Assembly: GCA_020433455.1 (NCBI GenBank)
Contig: JAGRCP010000080.1
Coordinates: 83,617 to 147,616, forward strand
Source of the DNA: Caldilineaceae bacterium
GTDB taxonomy: Bacteria; Chloroflexota; Anaerolineae; Caldilineales; Caldilineaceae
DNA: 64,000 nt
Direction of reading: 5' to 3'
Shown: one piece after another, positions 1 through 13,549 of the stretch
Layout of the letters: every line of letters begins with the position of its first letter
Numbering within the stretch: the stretch's first letter is position 1
Notes under the pieces: generated by a model
Database searches by the model: none
The model's input: only the letters and a program-made list of their open reading frames with translations
Told to the model about the DNA's origin: nothing
Translations under genes and position numbers: made by a program

Positions 1-2
1 GG

Positions 3-263
3 GATTTGAAGAGTCGCCTAACAGCCGTAATCCGTGCGGTCCGCGAAGACGCGGTCGAATATACGGTCACTGTACATGGCCAACCCGTGGCGGTCATCCG
101 TCCCTACACTGTTACGGAAGAGGCTGACCGCCGCAGCCGCCAAATCGCCGATGAACTGTCCCGTCTGGATCAGCTGGCCGGGCAAATTGGCGAAAATTGG
201 GCGGCGTCGCAAGCCGGCGTGGAGATCCTTGAGGAAATGCGCGAGGAAAGCGCATGCCGGTGA
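3..263 (+). CDS. Phd/YefM-type antitoxin, 5' end cut off by the window edge
   Basis: Probable antitoxin of a type II toxin-antitoxin pair; such proteins bind and neutralise the partner toxin and repress their own operon. The visible protein begins in frame at the window edge (Asp-Leu-Lys-Ser-Arg-Leu), resembling the start of the family's 'LKxRLxxxL' helix, and then shows the family strand 'VTVHGQPVAVIRPY'. The tail is Glu-rich and helical, as expected for the toxin-wrapping segment. The TTG at 6 is a possible start, but the true start is more likely upstream of the window. The stop codon lies inside the next gene (10-bp overlap with the PIN toxin), the usual translational coupling of these pairs. 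Domain assignment is by motif reading only. Confidence 0.7.
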   Translation, partial: DLKSRLTAVIRAVREDAVEYTVTVHGQPVAVIRPYTVTEEADRRSRQIADELSRLDQLAGQIGENWAASQAGVEILEEMREESACR

Positions 264-658
264 TCGATGCAAGCGTGTTTGTGGCCGTCGTCAATCACGC
301 TGACCGGCATCATGCGCCATGCCGCACATGGTTTGAAGAAGCGCTATCCCAGGGGAATAGGCTAATCGCGCCAAGCATCCTCGTAAGTGAGACTGCGGCT
401 GCCATTAGCCGCGGGGTCAATGATGCCGCGTTGGCTCTTGCCGTCACAGCTGCGTTGACTGAATCAACGATCGTCGAACTGGTGCCGATCACCGCCGCAT
501 TGGCAACGACCGCAGCAGACATTGCAGCAACATATCGCATCCGCGGCTGCGACGCGATCTATGTCGCGCTGGCGGCGTCAGTCGACGAGCCGCTGGTCAC
601 GCTTGACCGCCAACAAGGCGCACGGGCAAGTGAGCTGATAAAAATATATTCGCTCTGA
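254..658 (+). CDS. VapC-like PIN-domain toxin (putative ribonuclease)
   Basis: 134-residue PIN-domain protein, the normal length for VapC toxins, which are Mg-dependent RNases. The acidic active-site set is visible: Asp5 in 'VIDASVF', Glu in 'LVSETAAA' (about residue 43), Asp in 'RGCDAIYVALA' (about residue 99), and Asp in 'LVTLDRQQ' (about residue 117). The start ATG overlaps the antitoxin stop region, so the pair forms an operon with the antitoxin first. All expected catalytic residues seem present, so the toxin should be active; the cellular RNA target cannot be told from sequence. Confidence 0.82.
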   Translation: MPVIDASVFVAVVNHADRHHAPCRTWFEEALSQGNRLIAPSILVSETAAAISRGVNDAALALAVTAALTESTIVELVPITAALATTAADIAATYRIRGCDAIYVALAASVDEPLVTLDRQQGARASELIKIYSL

Positions 659-667
659 GAATTGCTT

Positions 668-1150
668 ATGTCCCATACTCCCTCACCTTCCATCTATCTG
701 GACCATTCGGCCACCACGCCCGTGCGGCCTGAAGTGATGGCGGCCATGGAGCCGTATTTTGCCGAATTTTACGGCAACCCCAGCAGCATCCATGCCGTGG
801 GGCGGCGCAGCGGCGCGGCCCTGACCCGGGCCCGGCGCACGGTGGCCGAACTGCTCCACGCCCGGCCCGGCGAGATCATCTTTACCGGTTGCGGCACGGA
901 GAGCGACAATGCTGCCTTGCGGGGCATGGCCCTGGCCCGACGCGCCGACACCGGAGCGGATCGCCTCATCACCCTGCCCATCGAGCACAAAGCCGTCCTC
1001 TACACCGCCCAGGACTTGCGCGATCATTTCGGTTTCCGCCTCACCCTCGTTCCTGTAGACGCGACCGGGCGCGTGGCCGCGGCTGACGTTATTGCCGCGC
1101 TGGGCGACGGGGACACCTACCGCTACTTCGGCAACACTCTATACCTATAG
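668..1150 (+). pseudogene. Cysteine desulfurase (NifS/IscS-like), 3'-truncated remnant
   Basis: N-terminal about 150 residues of a class V aminotransferase-fold cysteine desulfurase, which normally removes sulfur from cysteine for Fe-S clusters and tRNA thiolation. 'IYLDHSATTPVRPEV', 'YGNPSSIHAVGRRS', 'IIFTGCGTESDN' and 'LPIEHKAVL' are typical. The family is about 380-400 residues; here homology breaks after 'ALGDGDT', before the PLP lysine and the catalytic cysteine loop. A short unrelated tail runs to a TAG at 1148-1150. The same frame stays open for 26 more codons (1151-1228) to a second TAG at 1229-1231, with a protein-like sequence I do not recognise. This looks like a deletion junction between two genes, so a working enzyme is not expected. 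Start ATG 668 is chosen over the TTG at 662. Confidence 0.75.
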
Positions 1151-1247
1151 GACATGCATGGAGAGGCGATCCCCGATGAAGCCCTCCAGACCAAGGATTT
1201 CGAGCGGGTGTTGGTGCGGGTCAATTATTAGGGCTTAAGGCAACCAC

Positions 1248-2699
<1,452 letters not shown>

Positions 2700-2702
<3 letters not shown>

Positions 2703-2715
2703 GGGGGGCATTATA
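2700..2715 (-). promoter_or_regulatory. -10 box placed for a leaderless mRNA of the O-antigen-ligase-like gene
   Basis: On the minus strand TATAAT (plus 2710-2715) is followed by 7 bases and then the ATG at 2702. A transcript started 7 bases after the -10 box would begin at or next to the A of the start codon. The -35 region is poor (CTCCTC-like). No Shine-Dalgarno sequence precedes this ATG. Confidence 0.5.
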
Positions 2716-2928
2716 GCGGAAAGCCGGGGAAAGAGGAGAAACGGCGTTGGTTGCCAATCAACCGGGCTACCGAACAGCATCCGCTGAACCGGGCTCGGTT
2801 ATCCTGCCGGTATTGTGTTGACCGGTAGCGGGAGGGCACGGAGGCCCTCCCCTACCACGCCTCCGCCTTCCGTGCGGAAATTAACCTTTGCCTCCAGCAT
2901 AAAACGCCGCCGAATTGGGCCCCGGCGG

Positions 2929-2958
2929 TTGGGAGATGACCAGGCATTTTGGTATAAT
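2929..2958 (+). promoter_or_regulatory. Sigma-70-type promoter for dnaE
   Basis: TTGGGA (2929-2934), 18-base spacer, perfect TATAAT (2953-2958). The predicted start near 2965 gives a leader of about 120 bases before dnaE. The rest of the roughly 380-base stretch 2703-3084 shows no open frame that looks like a gene. Confidence 0.6.
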
Positions 2959-3084
2959 CGGGGGTGCGGTCGAACATCAGTTCTTGGTTATGTAAACTGA
3001 CTTTGCTGCACTGTTCCGGCCTCCTCTTATGCGCGATTTTGATACCGCTCTTTTTCGTCACAGCTATTCTGATCAACCATCCTT

Positions 3085-7257
<4,173 letters not shown>

Positions 7258-7300
7258 GCTGGGAAATGGCCCGAAATAGCTGGAAATCGGCTATGGGGAA

Positions 7301-7329
7301 TTGATGGCATAGCGGCGCTATGCTACCAT
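7301..7329 (+). promoter_or_regulatory. Promoter with a 17-bp palindrome exactly filling the spacer
   Basis: TTGATG (7301-7306) and TACCAT (7324-7329) are separated by 17 bases. Those 17 bases (7307-7323) are GCATAGCG-G-CGCTATGC, a perfect dyad. It lies about 55 bases before the binding-protein start at 7385 and is a likely operator for a dimeric regulator. The hexamers are only moderate matches, so the promoter itself is a prediction. Confidence 0.5.
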
Positions 7330-7384
7330 GCTTGCGAATTTCGCCAATCCAATCTTTCGCACACGATTATTTCAGGAGGTTTTC

Positions 7385-9013
7385 ATGCTTCAGACAATGT
7401 CCCGCCGGGCGCTGGCCCTGCTTGTCGTCAGCTTCGCCCTGCTGCTGACGGCGTGCGCCATGCCCGCCGCGCCGACCACTGACGCCGGCGACGGTGCAGA
7501 CGCCGCACCCATGGCCGCCGAAGGTCCCGGTACGGCCCAGGTTGTGTACGATCTGCCCGATTTGGCCGGTCGCACCATTGTAGCGGCCATGGCCAACGAT
7601 TACACGCCCTTCCAGTTTGTTGACCCAGCGTCGGGCGAGGCCGTCGGCTGGGAATACGACGCCATGTACGAAATCTGTCGCCGCCTCAACTGCACGATTG
7701 ACTGGCAAACCAGCGCCTGGGAAACCATGATCCCCGCGGTGGCTGAGGGTCAGTTCGACATGGGCATGGACGGCATCACCATCACTGAAGAGCGGGCCCA
7801 GCAGGTGGACTTCTCCGACCCCTACATCAACTCCCAGCAGTTCATGCTGGTGCGGGCGGGCGAGGATCGTTTCGCCGCGCCGGAGGACTTTGCCGCGGAT
7901 GAGGCGCTGCTGGTGGGTGCGCAGGCAGGCACCACCGGCTTCTACACCGCGGTCTACGATATTCTGGACGGCGACGAGGCCAATCCCCGCATCAAGCTTT
8001 TCGACAATTTTGGGGCTTCGGTTCAGGCGCTGCTCAACGGCGACGTGGACCTGGTGCTGGTGGATGCGGCGTCGGGTCGGGGCTACATCGGAGCCAATCC
8101 CGATGCGCTGGAGATTGTGGGCGATGCCCTCACCTCGGAAGAGTTCGGCTTCATCTTCACGCCCGGCTCGGACCTGGTCGATCCCGTTAACGCCGCCATT
8201 GCCTCCATGCAGGCTGACGGCTATCTGGAATACCTGAACACCAAGTGGTTCTTCCTCACCGATCCCAACGGTGAAGACGTCTATGATGCGCTGCCGGATT
8301 TGGCGGGTCGCACCATTGTGGCAGCCATGGCCAACGACTACACGCCCTTCCAGTTTGTTGACCCAGCGTCGGGCGAGGCCGTCGGCTGGGAATACGACGC
8401 CATGTACGAAATCTGCCGCCGCCTCAACTGCACGATTGACTGGCAGACCAGCGCCTGGGAAACCATGATCCCCGCGGTGGCTGAGGGCCAGTTCGACATG
8501 GGCATGGACGGCATTACCATCACCGAAGAACGAGCCCAGCAGGTGGATTTCTCCGCTCCCTACATCAACTCCCAGCAGTTCATGCTGGTGCGGGCGGGCG
8601 AGGACCGTTTCGCCGCGCCGGAGGACTTTGCCGCGGATGAGGCGCTGCTGGTGGGTGCGCAAGCAGGCACTACCGGCTTCTACACCGCGGTCTACGATAT
8701 TCTGGACGGCGACGAGGCCAATCCCCGCATCAAACTTTTCGATAATTTTGGGGCTTCGGTTCAGGCGCTGCTCAACGGCGACGTGGACCTGGTGCTGGTG
8801 GATGCGGCGTCGGGTCGGGGCTACATCGGAGCCAACCCCAATGCGCTGGAGATTGTGGGCGACGCCCTCACCTCGGAAGAATTCGGCTTCATCTTCACGC
8901 CCGGCTCAGACCTGGTCGATCCCGTCAACGCCGCCATTGACTCACTTACCCAGGACGGCTATCTGGAATACCTGAATACCAAGTGGTTCTTTGAGTACGA
9001 TCCGAGCAGCTAA
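7385..9013 (+). CDS. Lipoprotein with two near-identical amino-acid-binding (SBP family 3) domains
   Basis: Extracytoplasmic solute-binding lipoprotein of the polar amino acid/opine family (SBP_bac_3). The ATG at 7385 is chosen because AGGAGG sits 6-11 bases upstream; it gives a signal peptide ending in lipobox 'LLLTAC'. Two complete domains follow, each about 240 residues and each with 'YTPFQFVDPASGEAVGWEYD', 'GQFDMGMDGITITEERAQQV' and 'GTTGFYTAVYDILDGDEANP'. They differ at only a handful of residues apart from the last 25 or so (for example SDPY versus SAPY, NPDALE versus NPNALE). No permease or ATPase gene is adjacent, so the partner transporter must be elsewhere. Tandem binding domains are known in GlnPQ-type systems, but those are diverged and fused to a permease. 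The ligand cannot be predicted. Confidence 0.88.
   Translation: MLQTMSRRALALLVVSFALLLTACAMPAAPTTDAGDGADAAPMAAEGPGTAQVVYDLPDLAGRTIVAAMANDYTPFQFVDPASGEAVGWEYDAMYEICRRLNCTIDWQTSAWETMIPAVAEGQFDMGMDGITITEERAQQVDFSDPYINSQQFMLVRAGEDRFAAPEDFAADEALLVGAQAGTTGFYTAVYDILDGDEANPRIKLFDNFGASVQALLNGDVDLVLVDAASGRGYIGANPDALEIVGDALTSEEFGFIFTPGSDLVDPVNAAIASMQADGYLEYLNTKWFFLTDPNGEDVYDALPDLAGRTIVAAMANDYTPFQFVDPASGEAVGWEYDAMYEICRRLNCTIDWQTSAWETMIPAVAEGQFDMGMDGITITEERAQQVDFSAPYINSQQFMLVRAGEDRFAAPEDFAADEALLVGAQAGTTGFYTAVYDILDGDEANPRIKLFDNFGASVQALLNGDVDLVLVDAASGRGYIGANPNALEIVGDALTSEEFGFIFTPGSDLVDPVNAAIDSLTQDGYLEYLNTKWFFEYDPSS
7553..9001 (+). repeat. Tandem in-frame duplication of about 738 bp inside the binding-protein gene
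   Basis: Unit 1 begins at 7553 (CTGCCCGATTTGGCC...) and unit 2 at 8291, an offset of 738 bases (246 codons). DNA identity is very high across most of the unit, with long identical runs and mostly silent changes. Only the linker and the extreme 3' end diverge. This implies a recent duplication or ongoing gene conversion. Confidence 0.9.
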
Positions 9014-9054
9014 ACTCGGTTGATTGGCGCGTCAAAGGTGAATATTTGACCCGT

Positions 9055-9105
9055 AACTCGTGATGCGTGACAGCTCCTGTCACGCATCACGAGTTTTTCT
9101 TTTCT
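9055..9105 (+). terminator. Strong intrinsic terminator after the binding-protein gene
   Basis: A 19-bp perfect stem (9055-9073 with 9077-9095, loop CTC) is followed by TTTTTCTTTTCTT. It lies 41 bases past the stop codon and separates this gene from the convergent PPK2 gene. Confidence 0.92.
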
Positions 9106-9129
9106 TATTTCCCGTTTTCTCGCCGCAGC

Positions 9130-10059
9130 CTACTCCTCACCCAACAACATTTCCCTGGCCTTGGTCAGCTCCGCTAAATGTTCATCGTTCACTTCGGGAT
9201 AGTGGGGATTGATCTCCATGAGCTTGTCGGCTACGATGGCTGCTACCGCCAGGCGGGTGAACCACTTGTGATCGGCGGGAACGACATACCAGGGCGCGCT
9301 CCGGGTGCTCGTCCTGGCCAGCATTTCCTCGTAAGCGCGGGTGTAATCATCCCAGTATGCCCGCTCGCGGGCGTCAGCTTCGGAAAACTTCCAGTTCTTT
9401 TCGGGTCGGTCAATGCGTTCCAGAAAACGTTCCTTTTGCTCATCCCTGGAAACGTTGAGGAAAATCTTCACGATATGAATGCCCTGGTTGGTCAGGTACT
9501 TTTCGTGGTTATTGATCTCCGCATAGCGCCGCGTCCAAACATCTTCGTCCTTTAACTCGGGCGGCAGATGTTGACCGTCCAGAATCGCGGGATGCACCTT
9601 CACCACCAGCACTTCCTCATAATATGAACGATTAAAAATGCCGATGCGTCCCCTTTCCGGCATTGCCTTGTGAGTGCGCCACAGGTAGTCATGATCCAGC
9701 TCCTCGGGACTGGGCGCCTTGAAGCTGTAGACCTGGGTGCCTTGGGGGTTCAGCCCGCGCATGACGTGCTTGATGGCGCTGTCCTTGCCGGCGGCATCCC
9801 GGGCTTGCAGAATGATGAGCAGGGCATCGGTGTTTTCCGCGTAGAGCCGCTCCTGATATTCAAAAAGGAGGCTGATGCCGTCCTTGAGCATTTTCCGCGC
9901 TTCTTTTTTCTTGATAAAGCTGCCCTTGTAGCCGGGATCGTAATCGCTCAGTTTGACCTTCTTTTTGGCCGGCGCGACCACAAAAGGCCGGATAAAATCG
10001 GCGATATCCTGTTGCCGATCGCCATCATCTTCAAACGGTTCTTGTTTCTTCTTCGCCAT
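9130..10059 (-). CDS. PPK2-family polyphosphate:nucleotide phosphotransferase
   Basis: Cytosolic kinase that moves phosphate between polyphosphate and nucleotides. The 309-residue length fits single-domain PPK2. A Walker A-like loop 'LQARDAAGKDSAIKHVM' sits near residue 84. The lid/Walker B region 'IGIFNRSYYEEVLVVKVHP' lies near 140-158, followed by 'FLNVSRDEQKERFLER' and 'WKFSEADARER', all hallmarks of the family. The Lys-rich N-terminus is usual. The start has a purine-rich ribosome site (GGGAGAAAGAG) just upstream. It lies downstream of the acyl-CoA ligase on the same strand with 137 bases between, containing a hairpin. Whether it prefers NDP or NMP, or makes polyphosphate, cannot be settled from motifs read here. 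Confidence 0.9.
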   Translation of the reverse strand: MAKKKQEPFEDDGDRQQDIADFIRPFVVAPAKKKVKLSDYDPGYKGSFIKKKEARKMLKDGISLLFEYQERLYAENTDALLIILQARDAAGKDSAIKHVMRGLNPQGTQVYSFKAPSPEELDHDYLWRTHKAMPERGRIGIFNRSYYEEVLVVKVHPAILDGQHLPPELKDEDVWTRRYAEINNHEKYLTNQGIHIVKIFLNVSRDEQKERFLERIDRPEKNWKFSEADARERAYWDDYTRAYEEMLARTSTRSAPWYVVPADHKWFTRLAVAAIVADKLMEINPHYPEVNDEHLAELTKAREMLLGEE

Positions 10060-10097
10060 CTCTTTCTCCCTTCTTTTGCCTCGTCAGGCGGCTAAAC

Positions 10098-10171
10098 GCG
10101 AATCGGACGGATTTCACGAATCTGCGCGGGTCTTAACCCCCCGCGCAGTCCGCTCGATCCGCCCGATTTGC
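10098..10171. repeat. Nested inverted repeat between the PPK2 and acyl-CoA ligase genes
   Basis: Inner perfect arms CTGCGCGGG (10122-10130) and CCCGCGCAG (10140-10148). Outer 14-base arms 10098-10111 and 10158-10171 pair with two mismatches. It has no T-run on either side. It could be an mRNA-stabilising hairpin or a copy of a dispersed intergenic repeat. Confidence 0.6.
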
Positions 10172-10196
10172 ACTCTATCCAGGCTACGGGGCCGGT

Positions 10197-11933
10197 TTAG
10201 CCCTGCTCGCTCTCGTAGCGTTCCTTCTCTTCCTGCACCAGTTCGCGCCGCAACACCTTGCCGATTTGGGTCTTGGGCAGCTCATCCCGGAACTCGTACA
10301 GGCGCGGCACCTTGTAGGGGGCCAGATTTTCCCGGCAATAGGCGTCGATCTCTTCCTGGGTTGCGCTCTTGCCGTCGCCCAGCACAATGAATGCCTTCAC
10401 CGTCTCGCCACGCTTGGGGTGGGGTGATCCGATGACCGCAGCTTCCATAATGGCCGGGTGGGCGAAGAGGACCTCCTCCACCTCGCGCGGCACAATGTTG
10501 TAGCCGCCGGCAATGATGAGGTCCTTCTTGCGGTCCACAATGTAGAAGTAGCCGTCATCATCCATTTTGGCGATGTCGCCGGTGTGCAGCCAGCCGTCGG
10601 GGCTGAGCGTCTTAGCCGTCTCGTCATCCCGCCCCCAATACCCCTTCATGACCTGGGGACCCCTCACCCGCAACTCGCCTTCGTCGCCCACGGGCAGTAC
10701 GGTGAATTCTCCCTGCTCATCGGGCTCCAGCGAGATGATTTGGGCGCCCGTATTGGGCAGCGGCAGGCCGATGGAGCCGATACGCCGCTCTCCGTAAATG
10801 GGATTGGCGTGGGTGACGGGCGAGGTTTCGGTCATGCCGAAGCCTTCGACCAGGCGTCCGCCGGTGATCTCCTCGAACTGCTGCGCAACCTCCACCGGCA
10901 GGGCCGAGCCGCCACTCAGGCATGCCTTGATGGAGCGCAGGTTATACTCCTGCACCTTGGGGTGATTGATGATGCCGATATACATGGCCGGCACGCCGGG
11001 ATAGAGAGTGACTTTTTCGTTCTGGATTACATCCAGAATATGGCTCGTGTTGCGCGGGTCTGGCACAATGACCAGCTCGCTGCCGGCAAAGATAGTAAAG
11101 AGCATGGCCACAGTCATGCCGTAGACGTGAAACGCGGGCAAAGCGAAAAGGGTTCGCTCCTTGCCATACTCAATTTTGGCAAACCAGGCGTCCATCTGAG
11201 CGGAATTGCCCACCAGGTTGTGATGGGTAAGCATGGCGGCTTTGGGCACGCCCGTGGTGCCGCCCGTGTATTGGAAAAGGACCGGATCATCCAACGCGAC
11301 CTTGACGTCCGGCGGCGACGAAGGCTGGGTATTCAGTAGGCTGCCGAAGCGATGAATATCCGACGCCTCAGGTACGTCAGCCATCTGGCCTGCGCTGCGT
11401 ACCTGACGCTCCACCAATTTGCTGAAAGGCCAGCTCAACGAGTCGGGCACATCGGCAACAATGACATTCCTTACGTTTACCTGATCCCGAATCTGTTGCA
11501 GGCGGGGGTAGAGACCGCTCATAATGATGATGGTCTCTGCACCGCTGTCCGAAAGCTGATGATGCAACTCCCGGGGCGTGTAGGTGGGATTGGTGTTGAC
11601 GACAGTTCCTCCAGCTTTGAGAACGCCGTAAAAGGCAATGACGGTCTCCGGCAGGTTCGGCAGCATGATAGCCACCCGATCGCCCGGCTTGACGCCCATG
11701 CCGATCAGCGCATGGGCAAAGCGATTGCTCTGCCGATCCAGCTCCCGATAGGTCATTCTGGATTGAATAACCAAGCCGAGGGGCAGGTATTTAAGCACCA
11801 TGCGCACGGCAATATTGTTCGGGTACTTTGCCGCTGAATCGTGCAGCACTTCGTGCAGGGGGATCGCGGGGATATCAATGGTTGTCGGCACGCCTTCCTC
11901 GTAGTGAGCGGTCCAGGGATGCTCGGAATACAT
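10197..11933 (-). CDS. Long-chain fatty acid--CoA ligase (FadD-like)
   Basis: ANL-superfamily adenylating enzyme that activates fatty acids with ATP and CoA. The P-loop 'FQYTGGTTGVPKAAMLTH' lies at about residue 218. Other motifs are 'VEGFGMTETSPVTHANP' (A5 region), 'GWLHTGDIAKMDDDGYFYI' (A7) and 'VDRKKDLIIAGGYNIVPREV' (A8), with the catalytic lysine region 'LPKTQIGKVLRREL' near the C-terminus. The 578 residues from ATG 11933 are a full-length enzyme. That start has AAAGGAGGGG immediately upstream and is preferred over the longer in-frame start at 12023. It may act with the acyl-CoA dehydrogenase encoded at 45.4 kb, though they are not linked. Confidence 0.93.
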   Translation of the reverse strand: MYSEHPWTAHYEEGVPTTIDIPAIPLHEVLHDSAAKYPNNIAVRMVLKYLPLGLVIQSRMTYRELDRQSNRFAHALIGMGVKPGDRVAIMLPNLPETVIAFYGVLKAGGTVVNTNPTYTPRELHHQLSDSGAETIIIMSGLYPRLQQIRDQVNVRNVIVADVPDSLSWPFSKLVERQVRSAGQMADVPEASDIHRFGSLLNTQPSSPPDVKVALDDPVLFQYTGGTTGVPKAAMLTHHNLVGNSAQMDAWFAKIEYGKERTLFALPAFHVYGMTVAMLFTIFAGSELVIVPDPRNTSHILDVIQNEKVTLYPGVPAMYIGIINHPKVQEYNLRSIKACLSGGSALPVEVAQQFEEITGGRLVEGFGMTETSPVTHANPIYGERRIGSIGLPLPNTGAQIISLEPDEQGEFTVLPVGDEGELRVRGPQVMKGYWGRDDETAKTLSPDGWLHTGDIAKMDDDGYFYIVDRKKDLIIAGGYNIVPREVEEVLFAHPAIMEAAVIGSPHPKRGETVKAFIVLGDGKSATQEEIDAYCRENLAPYKVPRLYEFRDELPKTQIGKVLRRELVQEEKERYESEQG

Positions 11934-12002
11934 CGCCCCTCCTTTGAGTATAGGGTAAAAGCTGATTGGATTTAGGGAGCAAAAATAAGCCGGGTCGCAA
12001 CG

Positions 12003-12023
12003 CACATTCAAGCACACATTCAA
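12003..12023. promoter_or_regulatory. Direct repeat upstream of the acyl-CoA ligase gene
   Basis: CACATTCAA occurs at 12003-12011 and again at 12015-12023, a 12-base period that places both copies on about the same DNA face. It lies 70-90 bases upstream of the ligase start, with a possible minus-strand -10 (TATACT) between it and the gene. It is a candidate regulator site; no regulator is identified. Confidence 0.3.
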
Positions 12024-12148
12024 ATGTATACGCGGTACAGAAAATTTACCTGACTGTCGTTCCGGTCCGGTTGCGGCGAACTATCGGCTGCACGGCAATT
12101 CCTCCATACGGTTATCACCGCGGTCGCATTTCAATATAACCGCTTCCT

Positions 12149-12178
12149 TTGACAACAGGACGGGGGGCAACATATACT
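12149..12178 (+). promoter_or_regulatory. Strong promoter for the OsmC/EcsC-like operon
   Basis: TTGACA (12149-12154), 18-base spacer, TATACT (12173-12178). The predicted start near 12185 gives a leader of about 78 bases. Apart from this and the direct repeat, the 329-base gap 11934-12262 holds nothing recognisable. Confidence 0.7.
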
Positions 12179-12262
12179 CAGTTAAGGAAATGGAGACGCC
12201 GAAAGGCCTAACGTAACGTTCATCATAGCGGGAAAGCGACGATTTCGTCAAAGCGAGTTGAT

Positions 12263-12700
12263 ATGTCAAAAACGCGCGTAAAATGGGTGGAAGAAAGAAC
12301 CTTCCTGGGCATTGACGTCAACGGAAACAGCGCAGTCATGTCGGGCAAGGACGGGCCCGGCGTCAGCCCCATGCAGATGTTGCTGCTGGGGTTGGGCGGT
12401 TGCTCTCTTATCGACGTCAACATAATTTTGGATAAGCAGCGTACGCCTGCCGCAGGGGCGGAGGTGGAGATTGATTCTTTCCGCCGCAGCGAAGGCGATT
12501 ATCCCCGCCCGTGGGAGACCATCCACATGCACTTTATCATCTACGGCGATGATCTGGACGAGAAGAAGGTGGAGCGGGCTGTCCAGTTGAGCATTGACAA
12601 ATATTGCGGCGCGCATGCCACCTTGGCCGGCACGGCCAAAATTACCCACGATTTTGAGATTCGGGCTGCTCAGGAGGCGAATAAAAGAACCGATGGCTAA
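12263..12700 (+). CDS. OsmC/Ohr-family protein
   Basis: 145-residue OsmC-fold protein; the family includes thiol peroxidases that reduce organic hydroperoxides. The two cysteines of the family are present: 'LLGLGGCSLIDV' (about residue 48) and 'DKYCGAHATLAGTAKI' (about residue 114). The spacing is that of the YhfA-like OsmC subgroup rather than classic Ohr. The stop overlaps the start of the next gene (ATGGCTAA), so the two are translationally coupled. A TTGACA/TATACT promoter lies upstream. Peroxidase activity is likely but not proven. Confidence 0.88.
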   Translation: MSKTRVKWVEERTFLGIDVNGNSAVMSGKDGPGVSPMQMLLLGLGGCSLIDVNIILDKQRTPAAGAEVEIDSFRRSEGDYPRPWETIHMHFIIYGDDLDEKKVERAVQLSIDKYCGAHATLAGTAKITHDFEIRAAQEANKRTDG

Positions 12701-13490
12701 GAACAGACGGCTTTCCAACTCCACTCTTGTCGAACAGGTAATCGATCGAGCCCTCAACTCGTTAGATGATGCGGACGCGCAGGCCGCCGCACAGCGCATC
12801 AATGAATTGCGTCCGCGTTTTTCCCAGGAGAATGAAGCCGTCGATTTGGACGCGTTGATCCGCACGCTCATCCAACGCAAGGCTGTTCAAACCGGCATGG
12901 TAGGGGCGGCTACGTCGGGCGCGGCCTTTATTCCCGGCCTGGGAACATTGACAACGCTGGTGTTGGGCACAGCTGCCGATCTGAGCGTGAGCCTGCGCCT
13001 CCAAACCGAGTTAGTGCTGGAGATTGCCGCAGCCTCCGGTCACGAATTCTCCTCCGACGAGTGGCGCAACGCGGTCATGTTGGTCACAGGCGTAAGCGTC
13101 GGCGCCGAGCAACTCTTCACCGAAGCAGGCAAGCGTCTGGCCCGCAAGAGTTCGCGTCGCTTTGCCGGACGCAGCTTTGTCAAGGCCATCCCCGTTATCG
13201 GCATTATCGCTTCAGCTGCCGCCAATATGCTGGCAACCTACGTCATCGGCAAGCGCGCCCAGGCTTACTTTGTCCTCGGTCCTGGGGCCATGGAATCGCC
13301 GGCCGACATTGTCCGATCCCTCTCCGGCGTAGACGAGCGGATGCTGCTCCAGGCGCTGGGCGATGCATTCCAGACAATCGGCAGCGCTTTGGCCACCGGC
13401 ATAACCGGTGCGGGTCGGCAGGTTGCAAGTGCGGGCGCAACGGGCCTCGGTGCGATCCCTGTTCGTCTGACGCGCGGGCGTAACGAATAA
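12693..13490 (+). CDS. EcsC-like membrane-associated protein of unknown role
   Basis: The 265-residue form starting at ATG 12693 is chosen because it overlaps the OsmC stop (ATGGCTAA) and has CAGGAGG 16-22 bases upstream. A charged N-terminal helix region (1-75) leads to a Gly/Ala-rich hydrophobic stretch 'GAAFIPGLGTLTTLVLGTAADLS'-like core (split here by the length limit), then 'LRLQTELVLEIAAASGHE'. A second hydrophobic segment follows around 'VIGIIASAAANMLATYVIG'. This pattern of an 'IPGxG' turn, an Asp-bearing helix and 'LQxxLVxxIA' resembles EcsC-domain proteins. Function is unknown; coupling to OsmC suggests a shared stress response. Confidence 0.55.
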   Translation: MAKNRRLSNSTLVEQVIDRALNSLDDADAQAAAQRINELRPRFSQENEAVDLDALIRTLIQRKAVQTGMVGAATSGAAFIPGLGTLTTLVLGTAADLSVSLRLQTELVLEIAAASGHEFSSDEWRNAVMLVTGVSVGAEQLFTEAGKRLARKSSRRFAGRSFVKAIPVIGIIASAAANMLATYVIGKRAQAYFVLGPGAMESPADIVRSLSGVDERMLLQALGDAFQTIGSALATGITGAGRQVASAGATGLGAIPVRLTRGRNE

Positions 13491-13549
13491 ACTTGTAGGT
13501 TTCTCTTTCTGGTTCCTCGTTTCTATTTTCTCATTCCGGAGTTTTTTTC

